From Streptomyces sp. NBC_00162 (GTDB lineage Bacteria; Actinomycetota; Actinomycetes; Streptomycetales; Streptomycetaceae), in the NCBI RefSeq assembly GCF_024611995.1, contig NZ_CP102509.1:2418001-2482000 (forward strand): a stretch of 64,000 bases of DNA, read 5' to 3'. Shown piece by piece: positions 54,122 to 63,031 of this stretch. The notes beneath the pieces are model-generated. The model ran no database searches, was not told the DNA's origin, and was given only the letters and a program-made list of their open reading frames with translations. The position numbers were made by a program, and so were the translations under genes. Position 1 is the first letter of the stretch. Every line of letters starts with the position of its first letter.

Positions 54122-55374
54122 TGTACCTGGCCGCCAACGGCCGCCGCCCGGACGCGCCGCCCCGCACCCCAGGGGCCCGGCGGCGCGTCCCCGCCGCCGT
54201 CCTCGCGCTCGGCGCGGTCAGCCTGGTCACCGACGTCTCCTCCGAGATGGTCACGGCGGTGCTGCCGCTCTACCTCGTCCTCGGACTCGGCCTCTCCCCC
54301 CTCCAATTCGGCTTCCTGGACGGCATGTTCAACGGCGCGACCGCACTCGTGCGGCTGCTCGGCGGACGTCTCGCCGACCGCGGCGGCCGCCACAAGCGCG
54401 TCGCGGGGACGGGCTACCTGCTCTCCGCGCTGTCCCGGCTCGGGCTGCTTCTCGCCGGGGGCGCCACCGCCGGGATCGCCGCCGCGCTCGCCGCCGACCG
54501 GCTGGGCAAGGGCATCCGCACCGCACCGCGCGACGCCCTGATCTCGCTCAGCGGCCCCCCGGAGGCGCTCGGCCGGTCCTTCGGGGTGCACCGCGCCATG
54601 GACACCACGGGCGCCCTCCTCGGGCCGCTCGCCGCGTTCGCCGTGCTGTGGGCCACCGCCGACGCCTACGACGCGGTGTTCGCCGTCAGCTTCTGCGTCG
54701 GCCTGCTCGGCGTGCTCCTGCTCGTCGCGTACGTCCCGGCCGGGCCCGCGGCGGCGGCCGGGCCCGCGACTCCCCTCAAGGCCACGGCCCTTCGCGACCC
54801 CGCCTTCCGCCGCATCCTGTACGCCGCCGCCCTGCTCGGGGCCGCCACCATCGGCGACGCCTTCCTCTACCTGCTGCTCCTGCGCGGTCTCGACCTGCCG
54901 CCCGCCCTGTTCACGCTGCTGCCGCTCGGCGCGGCCGCCGTCTACCTGCTGCTCGCCGTCCCGGCGGGCCGGATCGCCGACCGGTTCGGGCGACGGCCTG
55001 CCTTCCTGCTCGGGCACGGCGCCCTGCTCTGCGCGTACGCCGTGCTGCTCGCGCCCGTCTCCTGGCCGACCGTCGTCGCCGTACTGGCCCTCCTGGGGAT
55101 CTTCTACGCGGGCACCGACGGCGTCCTGATGGCACTCGCCGCTCCCGTGCTGCCCGCGCACGGCCGGGCGGGCGGACTCGCGGTCCTGCAGACCGGCCAG
55201 GCCCTGGCCCGGCTCCTCGGCGCCGCCGGGTTCGGGGCGGCGTGGACCTTCTGGGGGCAGCGGCCCGCCCTGTGGGCGGCGGCCCTCGCGCTGGCCGGGG
55301 CACTCGCGGCCGCCTGGCGCATCCTGCCCGCCCGCGCCACCTCCCCCGCCACCCTCTCCCCGGAGCCCTCATGA
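54121..55374 (+). CDS. MFS transporter in the metallophosphoesterase operon
   Basis: 417 residues, TGATG coupling. About 11-12 hydrophobic segments, with GGRLADRGGRHKRVAG as the loop 2-3 motif and ADRLGKGIRTAPRDALIS, which is typical of a YihN/DUF-type MFS subgroup often annotated as permease of the major facilitator superfamily. The substrate is unknown; the neighbouring surface phosphoesterase suggests import of a hydrolysis product or export of a surface component. Confidence 0.88.
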   Translation: MYLAANGRRPDAPPRTPGARRRVPAAVLALGAVSLVTDVSSEMVTAVLPLYLVLGLGLSPLQFGFLDGMFNGATALVRLLGGRLADRGGRHKRVAGTGYLLSALSRLGLLLAGGATAGIAAALAADRLGKGIRTAPRDALISLSGPPEALGRSFGVHRAMDTTGALLGPLAAFAVLWATADAYDAVFAVSFCVGLLGVLLLVAYVPAGPAAAAGPATPLKATALRDPAFRRILYAAALLGAATIGDAFLYLLLLRGLDLPPALFTLLPLGAAAVYLLLAVPAGRIADRFGRRPAFLLGHGALLCAYAVLLAPVSWPTVVAVLALLGIFYAGTDGVLMALAAPVLPAHGRAGGLAVLQTGQALARLLGAAGFGAAWTFWGQRPALWAAALALAGALAAAWRILPARATSPATLSPEPS

Positions 55375-56342
55375 ACCTCCGTCACCGGCGGCTCCGTCTC
55401 GCCTTGGTCGTCGCCGCCGTACTCCTCCTGGCGGGCGGCTCCCTGGGCTACGTACTCCATGCGAGGAACCGCGACCGGCCGGCCCGACAGGGCGAGGCCA
55501 ACGCCTCGTTCAGCCTCGCGGAGCCCGGCCTCTACTTCCTGGACCCGGCGACCGGCCGGGTCGCTCGCCAACCCGGCCCCGACGTGCCGCGCGTGACCGG
55601 CGGCCCTTCCTGCGACCGCTTCCACGCCGCCGGGGAACACGCCCTGTGCCTGCGCAAGCTGCCCGGCGTCCCGGCCCGCACCGAGGCCCGCGTGCTCGAC
55701 CGGGGCCTGCGGGAAATCCGCCGGGTGACCGTCCCCGGCATCCCCAACCGGGCCCGCGTCTCCGCCTCGGGGCAGCTCCTGTCCTGGACGACGTTCACGA
55801 CCGGCGACTCCTACTCCACCTCCGCCTTCTCGACCCGGACCTCGATCCTGGACCTGCGCACCGGCTACCTGATCAAGTCGATGGAGCAGATCCCGCTGAC
55901 CGTCGACGGGGCCCGGCACCACGATTCCGACGTCAACTACTGGGGAGTGAGCTTCGCCCGCGACGACAACCGCTTCTACGCCACCGTCTCCACCCGGGGC
56001 CTCACCCACCTCGTCGAGGGCGACCTGCGGAACTGGTCGGCGAAGGCGCTGCGCACGAACGCCGAATGCCCCTCGCTGTCACCGGACGACAGCCGCATCG
56101 CCTTCAAGAAGAAGGTCTCCGACGACCCCCGGGCACCCTGGCGGCTGTACGTCCTGGACCTGGCGACGATGGGGGAACACCCGCTGGCCGAGCCGCACAG
56201 CGTCGACGACCAGCCCGCCTGGCTGGACGGCGCGACCGTGGGCTACGGCCTCGGCGGCGACATCCGGTCGGTCCCGGCGGACGGTACGGGAGCGCCCCGG
56301 CTCCTCGTCCCGGGCGGCTCGTCACCCGCGTACGTGCGGTGA
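55371..56342 (+). CDS. Membrane-anchored TolB/beta-propeller-like protein
   Basis: 323 residues, ATGA overlap. One N-terminal TM (LALVVAAVLLLAGGSLGYVL), then repeated strands of the TolB/PD40 kind: LYFLDPATGRV, SPDDSRIAFKKK, LYVLDLATMGEHPL, SVPADGTGAPRLL. Extracellular propeller predicted. No enzymatic residues were recognised. It completes the operon, so it may bind or sense the same surface substrate. Confidence 0.78.
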   Translation: MNLRHRRLRLALVVAAVLLLAGGSLGYVLHARNRDRPARQGEANASFSLAEPGLYFLDPATGRVARQPGPDVPRVTGGPSCDRFHAAGEHALCLRKLPGVPARTEARVLDRGLREIRRVTVPGIPNRARVSASGQLLSWTTFTTGDSYSTSAFSTRTSILDLRTGYLIKSMEQIPLTVDGARHHDSDVNYWGVSFARDDNRFYATVSTRGLTHLVEGDLRNWSAKALRTNAECPSLSPDDSRIAFKKKVSDDPRAPWRLYVLDLATMGEHPLAEPHSVDDQPAWLDGATVGYGLGGDIRSVPADGTGAPRLLVPGGSSPAYVR

Positions 56343-56361
56343 CCGGGCCCCGGCAGTACGC

Positions 56362-56393
56362 GTGGGCCGGCGCGGGCCGTGGCGCCGGCCCAC
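56362..56393. terminator. Bidirectional hairpin terminator
   Basis: A perfect 12-bp stem (gtgggccggcgc and its complement) with an 8-nt loop lies in the 62-bp gap between the convergent beta-propeller and AIM24 genes. Confidence 0.75.
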
Positions 56394-56404
56394 GCCGGCC
56401 GGGT

Positions 56405-57076
56405 TCAGTGGGCCGCCGTCTCGGTGACCTCGCTCGGGCGGACGATGACGAAGCCCTCGCCGCGCAGCATCAGCTGGACGGCCTCGCCGGAGCCGCCGCG
56501 GATCATCGAGCCGACCGACTGGGAACGGTGCAGGCCGGTCTCCAGCTGGGCGCTCCAGCCGACCACCGCGTCCGTGTCCACGTAGACCGGGGCCTGGGCG
56601 GTGACCGGGATGATGATCGGGTGGCCCTCGCAGACGACGGCGAGCTTGCCGGTGCCGGTGAAGAGGCTGTTGAAGAGGCCGCCGCCGGTCATCCCGGCGC
56701 CCTTCAGCATCTTGATCTCGTAGGACAGGGTCGGGTCGAAGCACAGCACGTTGCGCCCGTTGATGGTCAGCGCGTCGCCGGGCTCGAAGTCGATGATGAA
56801 GCAGTTGCCCGCCTGGTGGGCGAACCAGGCCTCGCCCTGGCCCCGTACGGACATCAGCGCCAGGCCCTCGCCCGTGACGGCGCGCTTGAGCATGCCGCCT
56901 ATGCCCTGCCCCTTGCGCTCGAACTGCAGGTTGCCGCGGAAGGCGACCATCGAGCCCTGACGGGCCAGCATCTCGCCGTTGACGGCGTACTTCACGGACT
57001 TGGCGTTCTGCAGGGTCATGCCGGGGGCGACGGCCGCCTGGGCCAGGTTCTCGGACGCGAAAAGATCACTCTTCAT
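56405..57076 (-). CDS. AIM24-family protein
   Basis: 223 residues. Mostly beta, with VKYAVNGEMLARQGSMVAFRG, GGMLKRAVTGEGLALM, GNCFIIDFEPGDALTINGRNVLCFD and GMTGGGLFNSLFTGTGKLAV. These glycine-rich repeats are typical of AIM24/TIGR00266 proteins. The bacterial function is not established (a membrane-linked or stress role is suggested for relatives). Divergent from the PTH2 gene with a 71-bp spacer. Confidence 0.88.
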   Translation of the reverse strand: MKSDLFASENLAQAAVAPGMTLQNAKSVKYAVNGEMLARQGSMVAFRGNLQFERKGQGIGGMLKRAVTGEGLALMSVRGQGEAWFAHQAGNCFIIDFEPGDALTINGRNVLCFDPTLSYEIKMLKGAGMTGGGLFNSLFTGTGKLAVVCEGHPIIIPVTAQAPVYVDTDAVVGWSAQLETGLHRSQSVGSMIRGGSGEAVQLMLRGEGFVIVRPSEVTETAAH

Positions 57077-57147
57077 GGCGTCGATCCTCGCCCGGCCCGG
57101 ACCCCCGCGGCATCATCCTGGAGGCGGAGCCTGGCATCCTTGGCGGG

Positions 57148-57900
57148 ATGAGCAGCCAGCACCCGAACGACACCACCGACGTCCCCGCGGTCGGCGCGGA
57201 CAGCCCCTTCCGGCAGGAGCACGTTCTGCGCGACGAGGCCCCGCAGTTCGTCCTGCCGCTGGTGGTGCGGATCGAGAAGACCGAGCCGCCCGCCCGGACG
57301 GACGCCCTGGAGACGGCGGCCCGCGCCGTGCTGGTCATGCTGACCGACGAGCGGTCGCGGGGCGAGGGCGAGTGGGCCGAGGCGGTGCGGGACTGGCAGG
57401 ACGCGCGGATCCGCAAGGTGGTCCGGCGGGCGCGCGGGGCGGAGTGGCGAAAGGCGCAGACCCTGCCGGGTGTCACGGTGCACGGTGACACCTCGGAGGT
57501 ACGGGTGTTCCCGCCGGTGCCCCTGGACGGCTGGCCCAAGGAGCTGGCCAAGCTCCAGGTGTCGGGCACCGACCTGGACGACCCGGAGCCGGTCGCCCCG
57601 GTCACCGGGCCGGGTCTGCCCGTGCTGTGGTTCAACCCGGCGCTCGACATGTCGGCCGGCAAGGAGATGGCCCAGGCCGGGCACGCGGCGCAGCTGGCGT
57701 GGTGGGAGCTGACGGACGCGGAGCGCGCCGCGTGGCAGGACTCCGGTTTCGCGCTGGCCGTACGGACGGCGCCGCGTGAGCGGTGGGCGGAGCTGAGCGG
57801 CAGCGGGCTGCCGGTGGTCCGCGACGCCGGTTTCACGGAGATCGCGCCCGGCAGTGCGACGGTGATCGCCGACCACCCGGCACTGCGCGCGCGGCTCTGA
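57148..57900 (+). CDS. PTH2-type peptidyl-tRNA hydrolase domain protein
   Basis: 250 residues, twice the size of a plain PTH2 enzyme. The C-terminal ~110 residues hold NPALDMSAGKEMAQAGHAAQLAWW, the PTH2 GKxxAQxxHA signature, and DAGFTEIAPGSATVIA. The N-terminal ~130 residues (QFVLPLVVRIEKTEPPARTDALETAARAV...) look like a degenerate, related half. Peptidyl-tRNA hydrolase activity is inferred from the family; the main bacterial enzyme is Pth1, so this is probably accessory. Confidence 0.82.
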   Translation: MSSQHPNDTTDVPAVGADSPFRQEHVLRDEAPQFVLPLVVRIEKTEPPARTDALETAARAVLVMLTDERSRGEGEWAEAVRDWQDARIRKVVRRARGAEWRKAQTLPGVTVHGDTSEVRVFPPVPLDGWPKELAKLQVSGTDLDDPEPVAPVTGPGLPVLWFNPALDMSAGKEMAQAGHAAQLAWWELTDAERAAWQDSGFALAVRTAPRERWAELSGSGLPVVRDAGFTEIAPGSATVIADHPALRARL

Positions 57901-57909
57901 CGCCCTCCC

Positions 57910-57967
57910 GGTCCGGGGGACGGTCCGGGGGACGGTCCGGGCAAAGGTCCGAGGAAGGTCCGGGAGG
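57910..57967. repeat. Five 11-12 bp tandem repeats
   Basis: Units beginning ggtccgg or ggtccga repeat five times in tandem (ggtccgggggac twice, then ggtccgggcaaa, ggtccgaggaa and ggtccgggagg). They lie in the 185-bp gap between the PTH2 gene and the MNIO gene, before an AT-richer stretch that may be the MNIO promoter. They could be part of a terminator or a regulator array. Confidence 0.6.
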
Positions 57968-58085
57968 CGTCCCGGGGAACCTCAAATGTTGCTCTGAACG
58001 TCTCTCTTCGCGATTGGCGCGACCCCGCCGGGGCCATCACATCGCTACACGGTGCGATTCACTGCGCTGAGAGGGGGCGGGGGAC

Positions 58086-59375
58086 ATGAAGCCCATGGCA
58101 CACCTGGGGGTGGGCATCGGCTGGCGGCCGGAGATCGCGGACGCGGTCGAGCGGCTGCCCGGCCTGGACTGGGTCGAGGTGGTGGCCGAGAACATCTGCC
58201 CGGGCCATCTGCCCGAGGCGCTGCTGAGGCTGCGCGAGCGCGGCGTCCGCATGGTGCCGCACGGGGTCTCGCTGGGTCTCGGCGGCTCAGACCGCCCCGA
58301 CCCGGGGAAGCTGGCGGCGCTCGGGGAGCGGGCGGTGGCGCTGGGGGCGCCCCTCGTCACCGAGCACATCGCCTTCGTCCGTACCTCCTCGCCCGCGCTC
58401 GAGGCCGGCCACCTGCTGCCGGTGCCGCGCACCCGCGACGCGCTGGCCGTGCTGTGCGAGAACGTGCGCATCGCACAGGACGCGCTGCCCGTGCCGCTGG
58501 CGCTGGAGAACATCGCCGCGCTGTTCTCGTGGACGGGCGAGGAGCTGACGGAGGGGCAGTTCCTGACGGAGCTGGTCGAGCGGACCGGCGTACGGCTGCT
58601 CATCGACGTGGCCAACCTGCACACCAACCGGGTCAACCGGGGTGAGGACCCGGCCGCCGTGCTGGACGCGATCCCGCTGGAGGCGCTGGCGTACGTGCAC
58701 GTGGCGGGCGGTGTCGAACGGGGCGGTGTCTGGCACGACACCCACGCGCACCCGGTGCCGCCGGTGGTGCTCGAGCTGCTGGCCGGGCTCCGCTCCCGGG
58801 TGGACCCGCCGGGCGTCCTGCTGGAGCGGGACGACGACTTCCCGCCGGAGCCGGAGCTGGCCGCCGAGCTGGCCGCGATCCGCGCCGTGGTGACGGCCGG
58901 GCCTGCCGTACCGGCGGACCCCCGGCCCGCGTGCGAGGCGGACACCCGGCCGGCGCCGCCCGACGAAGCCACCCGCACCCGGGTGGGGCTCGGGCAGGCC
59001 GCACTGCTGTCGGCCCTGGTGGCCGGTACGCCGGTCCCCGAGGGGTTCGACCGGCAGCGGATCCGGGTGCAGTCCCGGGCGCTGGCCGCCAAGCGGGCCG
59101 GGGTCGTGGCCCGGCTGGCTCCCGAACTGCCCGCATTCCTGGGCGGCGAGGAGCCGTACCGCACGGCCTTCCTCGCCTACGCCAAGGGCCGCCCGATGAC
59201 CGCCGGCTACCGCCGGGACGCGCTGGACTTCGCCGAGCACCTGCTGATCCAGGACCTGCCGGCCGACCCGGCCGCCCGGCGCCGGCTGACCGCGTGGTGG
59301 CGGGACCGGGCCGGGGCGCGGCCGCCCCGCCGGGTCGGGCGCTGGGCCCGGGCGCTCGTGGGGAGGGCGGCATGA
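58086..59375 (+). CDS. MNIO/DUF692 multinuclear iron oxidative enzyme fused to a DUF2063-like domain
   Basis: 429 residues, ATG 58086 behind gagagggggcggggga. Residues ~5-280 are a DUF692 TIM barrel: [56 protein letters not shown] and LERDDDFP supply the His, Glu, Asp and Asn metal ligands. The family includes MbnB and TglH, which oxidise cysteines in RiPP precursors. Residues ~299-395 ([11 protein letters not shown]...[20 protein letters not shown]...[13 protein letters not shown]) resemble the DUF2063 partner that binds MNIO substrates. The stop overlaps the start of the next gene (ATGA), whose product has a Cys-rich tail and is the likely substrate. Confidence 0.88.
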   Translation: MKPMAHLGVGIGWRPEIADAVERLPGLDWVEVVAENICPGHLPEALLRLRERGVRMVPHGVSLGLGGSDRPDPGKLAALGERAVALGAPLVTEHIAFVRTSSPALEAGHLLPVPRTRDALAVLCENVRIAQDALPVPLALENIAALFSWTGEELTEGQFLTELVERTGVRLLIDVANLHTNRVNRGEDPAAVLDAIPLEALAYVHVAGGVERGGVWHDTHAHPVPPVVLELLAGLRSRVDPPGVLLERDDDFPPEPELAAELAAIRAVVTAGPAVPADPRPACEADTRPAPPDEATRTRVGLGQAALLSALVAGTPVPEGFDRQRIRVQSRALAAKRAGVVARLAPELPAFLGGEEPYRTAFLAYAKGRPMTAGYRRDALDFAEHLLIQDLPADPAARRRLTAWWRDRAGARPPRRVGRWARALVGRAA

Positions 59376-60400
59376 ACCTGCTCGCCCTGGCGATCTGGAT
59401 CGCCGTCGCCACGTCCAGCGGCCTGCTGCTCCTCGGCCTGTACCGGGCCCGGCCCCGGTCGGCCGGGCCGGCGCCGGTCCTCCACGACCTGTCCGAGGCC
59501 GCGTTCATGGCGGGCGGGCCCGGCGCCGTCGTGGACACCGCCCTCGTCTCGATGCTGGGGGACGGCCGGCTGATGGTCGGTGGCCCGGGCATCGTCCACG
59601 TACGCCCCGGGGCGCGGGCGGGCGACCCCGCCGAGCGCGCCGTCCTGCAGGCCCACCGCGGTGCGCCCTCGGGATGGCTCTACCAGGTGCGGTACGCCGC
59701 CATGCTCGACCCGGCCGTCCAGGAGACCGGGGACGCTCTGGCGGCCCGCGGGCTGATCTCGCCGCCCGGCTGGGGGCGGACCTGGCGGCGCTGGGGCCTG
59801 ATCCAGGCCACCGTGTGCGGACTGCTGGTGCCGGTGTCGCTGCCGCTGACCTTCGTCGCGTTCGTCATGGACCCCGACGGGCAGGTGCCGTTCATCGTCA
59901 AGGTGCTTCCCGTACTGCTAGGCGGAATCCTAGTGGGGGCGCTGGGCGCCGCGGCGGCCGGGCGGCGGATCACCCCGGCGGGGCGGCGGGCGCTGCGCGA
60001 GATCCGCTCCCACTACGTGAACGACCGGACCCCGCACGTGCAGACCGCGCTGTTCGGGCTGCGCGGCCTGCGGGATCCGTTCCTGCGCGGGCAGCTGGTG
60101 CCCGCCGCGCGCGGCACCCGGCTGGCCGCGGCCCAGTCGGGGTCCCGTCCCGCGCACCGCTCCGACTCCTCGTCCTGGTCCTCCGCCGAGATCCTGCCGG
60201 TGCTGTGGTGCGCCGGGAGCGACGGCGGCGGGAGCGGGGGCGGATCGGGGTCCGGCTGCGGCTCGGGGTCCTCCTGCGGGAGCTCCGGTGGGAGCTCGGG
60301 TGGCGGCTGCGGAAGCGGCAGTTCGAGCTGTTCCAGCGGGAGTTCCAGCAGTTCCAGCTGTAGCAGTTCGTCCGGTTCCAGCTGTTCCAGCAGTTCCTGA
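59372..60400 (+). CDS. TIGR04222-type membrane protein with a Cys/Gly/Ser-rich tail
   Basis: 342 residues, ATGA-coupled to the MNIO gene. An N-terminal TM ([20 protein letters not shown]) is followed by a soluble domain ([39 protein letters not shown]), two further TMs (about 150-200), then a segment ending [15 protein letters not shown]. The last ~60 residues from VLWCAG are Gly and Ser with seven Cys spaced [24 protein letters not shown] and no charges, quite unlike a normal membrane-protein end. I infer that the MNIO partner modifies this tail, making a membrane-anchored RiPP-like or metal-binding surface. Relatives carry the TIGR04222 domain, as I recall. Confidence 0.85.
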   Translation: MNLLALAIWIAVATSSGLLLLGLYRARPRSAGPAPVLHDLSEAAFMAGGPGAVVDTALVSMLGDGRLMVGGPGIVHVRPGARAGDPAERAVLQAHRGAPSGWLYQVRYAAMLDPAVQETGDALAARGLISPPGWGRTWRRWGLIQATVCGLLVPVSLPLTFVAFVMDPDGQVPFIVKVLPVLLGGILVGALGAAAAGRRITPAGRRALREIRSHYVNDRTPHVQTALFGLRGLRDPFLRGQLVPAARGTRLAAAQSGSRPAHRSDSSSWSSAEILPVLWCAGSDGGGSGGGSGSGCGSGSSCGSSGGSSGGGCGSGSSSCSSGSSSSSSCSSSSGSSCSSSS

Positions 60401-60560
60401 CGGCGGTCGCCGTTCCCGGGCGGCGGGCGGCGCCGGGGTGCGGCAACCGGGGGTGGATCCCACGGCAACGGGGCCATTGAGGGCGACACCGCCCGGTGTT
60501 CCTTTACTTACGTGCGGCGCCCTGGTCGTCTCATCGGACCATCCGCAAGAAGGGGCCGCC

Positions 60561-62201
60561 ATGCGGACGACGCCCGCACGCCACGCAGCCGCCGCGGCGG
60601 CCCTCACTCTCGCCCTGTGCACGGCCGCCGCTGTCACCGCCGCCCCGGCGGCAGCGGCCGCCGCCCCGGATGCCGAATCGGCCGGCGCCGACCTCGCCGC
60701 CCGCCGTGCCGCCTCCACCGGACTCGCCTTCCGGGCCTGTCCGGCTGTGGAGGCACTGCCCGACCCCGTGCGCTGCGCGACCCTGCGCGTCCCACTCGAC
60801 TACGCCCGCCCCGGCGGCCCGCAGATCGCCCTCACCGTCAGCCGGGTACCGGCGAGCCGCGCCGGCGGCGCCGCCCGCCAGGGCGCGCTCGTCCACAACC
60901 CCGGCGGCCCCGGCGCCTCCGGCATGTACTTCCCGCTGCTCGCCGGACTCCCCGCGTGGCAGCGGATCGCCGCCGCCTACGACCTCGTGGGCTACGCGCC
61001 GCGCGGCGTCGGCCGCTCCGCCCCGCTGTCCTGCCAGGACCCGGCCGCCCGCACCGCGGGCCCCACCCAGGTCCCGGTCCGCCCCTCCCCCGCGTACAAG
61101 GAGCAGCGCCGCGCCGCCGCCCGGGCGTACGCCCGCGGCTGCGCCGAGCGGGCCGGCGCGGCCCTGCCGTACTACACGACGCTGAACAACGTCCGCGATC
61201 TGCACGTGCTGCGCGCCGCGCTCGGCGAGGAGAAGCTGACCTTCGCGGGCGCCTCGTACGGCACCTACCTGGGCGCGGTCTACGCCACCCTCCACCCGGG
61301 CCACGTCCGCCGCATGGTCCTCGACTCGGCGGTCAACCCCGATCCGGCCCGCGTCTGGTACCGCAACAACCTCGACCAGGCACCCGGGTTCGAGCGGCGC
61401 TGGCTCGACTTCCGCGCCTGGGTCGCCCGCCACCACGCCGCGTACGGCCTCGGCAGCACCCCGGCGGCCGTGCAGGCGAGCTACGAACGGGTCCGGGACG
61501 CGGTGGCCCGTACCCCGGCGGGCGGCAACATCGGCACCGGTGAGCTGCACGCGGCGTACCTCGAGACCGCCTACCGCGACGAGGTCTGGCCGGAGCGGGC
61601 GGCGGCCCTGGCCGCCTTCCTGCGCGGTGATCCCGACCCGCTGACCGGCCAGGCGGCCCCGGATCCGGCCGCGGCCGGCGAGGCCGAGAACGCGACGGCC
61701 GTGTACACGGCGGTGCTGTGCAACGACGCCTCCTGGCCCGCGGACTGGGCGACCTGGGACCGCGACCACACCGAGCTGGCCCGCACGGCGCCCTTCGAGA
61801 CCTGGTCCAACGCCTTCCTGAACCTGCCGTGCGCCTCGTGGCCGGTGCGGGCCCGGCAGCGGCCGGTGGCGGTCGGCACCCGGTCGGCCCGGCTGCCCCG
61901 GCTCCCCCGCACGCTGATCGTCGCGGCGGAACGGGACGGGGCGACTCCGTACCCGGGCGCGCTGGAGCTCCAGCGGCGGCTCGGCACCGAGGCGGCGCTG
62001 GTGACGGAGAAGGGGGCCGGCACCCACGGAGTCTTCGGCGGACGCAATGACTGCGTGGACCGTCACGTGGAGCGGTATCTGCTGACAGGTGACACCTCGG
62101 GGTGGCGTGTCACGTGTGCGCCGCATCCGGAGCCCGCACCGGTGTCGCTGGACGACCGGGCAGCACGTGCCCAGGGGGCAGTGCTGCCGCCAGTCGTCTG
62201 A
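60561..62201 (+). CDS. Secreted TAP-like alpha/beta hydrolase (tripeptidyl aminopeptidase type)
   Basis: 546 residues from ATG 60561, chosen because a Sec signal follows (ARHAAAAAALTLALCTAAAVTAAPAAA; cleavage near AAAAAP). VHNPGGPGASG forms the oxyanion region, the nucleophile is in FAGASYGTYLG, the Asp in AAERDGATPY and the His in GAGTHGVFGG. This matches secreted Streptomyces TAP/SlpD-E-type peptidases, which remove N-terminal tripeptides in the hyphal wall or medium. The preceding 160 bp holds its promoter and no other gene; an independent transcription unit from the MNIO pair is likely. Confidence 0.9.
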   Translation: MRTTPARHAAAAAALTLALCTAAAVTAAPAAAAAAPDAESAGADLAARRAASTGLAFRACPAVEALPDPVRCATLRVPLDYARPGGPQIALTVSRVPASRAGGAARQGALVHNPGGPGASGMYFPLLAGLPAWQRIAAAYDLVGYAPRGVGRSAPLSCQDPAARTAGPTQVPVRPSPAYKEQRRAAARAYARGCAERAGAALPYYTTLNNVRDLHVLRAALGEEKLTFAGASYGTYLGAVYATLHPGHVRRMVLDSAVNPDPARVWYRNNLDQAPGFERRWLDFRAWVARHHAAYGLGSTPAAVQASYERVRDAVARTPAGGNIGTGELHAAYLETAYRDEVWPERAAALAAFLRGDPDPLTGQAAPDPAAAGEAENATAVYTAVLCNDASWPADWATWDRDHTELARTAPFETWSNAFLNLPCASWPVRARQRPVAVGTRSARLPRLPRTLIVAAERDGATPYPGALELQRRLGTEAALVTEKGAGTHGVFGGRNDCVDRHVERYLLTGDTSGWRVTCAPHPEPAPVSLDDRAARAQGAVLPPVV

Positions 62202-62202
62202 A

Positions 62203-62263
62203 CTTCCGGGCGGGATCTCCGGCTGCGTCGTTTCGGGGGCAGGGCCTCCCGATCCGCCGGAAG
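62203..62263. terminator. Bulged hairpin between convergent genes
   Basis: cttccgggcgggatc (62203-62217) pairs with gatccgccggaag (62251-62263) through about 13 bp with two bulges. It lies between the TAP hydrolase and convergent hemQ. A second small hairpin, cactc/gagtg, follows just after. Confidence 0.5.
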
Positions 62264-62313
62264 CCACTCTTGTGTCACGAGTGATCCTCCGGCCCTTCCC
62301 CCCAGGGGAGGTA

Positions 62314-63027
62314 TCAGGCGAGCCCGGCCACCAGATCGGCGACGGACTTGCGGCGTCCGGTGTAGAAGGGCACCTCTTCACGGACGTGCATACGGGCCTC
62401 GGAGGCACGCAGGTGACGCATGAGGTCGACGATGCGGTAGAGCTCGTCGGCCTCGAAGGCCAGCAGCCACTCGTAGTCGCCCAGGGAGAACGAGGCGACG
62501 GTGTTGGCGCGCACGTCCGGGTAACCGCGGGCCATCTTGCCGTGGTCGGCGAGCATACGGCGACGGTCCTCGTCGGGCAGCAGGTACCAGTCGTAACTGC
62601 GCACGAAGGGGTACACGCTGACGTAGTCGCGGGCGGTCTCGTCGGCCAGGAAGGCCGGGATGTGCGACTTGTTGAACTCGGCCGGGCGGTGCAGGGCCAT
62701 GTTCGACCAGACCGGCTCCAAGGCGCGGCCCAGCTTGGTGCGGCGGAACAGGTTGTACGCGGTCTGCAGCTCGTCCGCGGTCTCCGCGTGCCACCAGATC
62801 ATGACGTCCGCGTCGGCGCGCAGGCCGGAGACGTCATAGGTGCCGCGGACGGTGATGTCCTTGGCTGCCAGCTGGTCGAACAGCTCCTGGACCTCGTCGG
62901 CGAAGCCGGCGCGGTCCTCCGGGAGGACGTCCTTCAGCTTGAAGACGGACCACAGGGTGTAGCGGATGACCTCGTTGAGGTCCTTCGCCTTCTTCCCCGC
63001 GTTGGGAATCTTCTCTGGTGCAGTCAT
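62314..63027 (-). CDS. hemQ: Coproheme decarboxylase HemQ (ChdC)
   Basis: 237 residues from ATG 63027. The chlorite-dismutase fold shows [46 protein letters not shown] with the reactive Tyr, [15 protein letters not shown] with the proximal His, and [16 protein letters not shown]. It makes haem b from coproheme in the actinobacterial coproporphyrin-dependent pathway. It lies 4 bp after the oxidase gene, so the two are co-transcribed. Confidence 0.96.
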   Translation of the reverse strand: MTAPEKIPNAGKKAKDLNEVIRYTLWSVFKLKDVLPEDRAGFADEVQELFDQLAAKDITVRGTYDVSGLRADADVMIWWHAETADELQTAYNLFRRTKLGRALEPVWSNMALHRPAEFNKSHIPAFLADETARDYVSVYPFVRSYDWYLLPDEDRRRMLADHGKMARGYPDVRANTVASFSLGDYEWLLAFEADELYRIVDLMRHLRASEARMHVREEVPFYTGRRKSVADLVAGLA

Positions 63028-63031
63028 GTGC

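Noticed and set aside
60217..60400. Possibility that the Gly/Ser/Cys tail is a frameshift artefact
   Set aside because: The frame continues from well-formed TM segments without a break, Cys spacing is regular, and such tails recur in this protein type as I recall.
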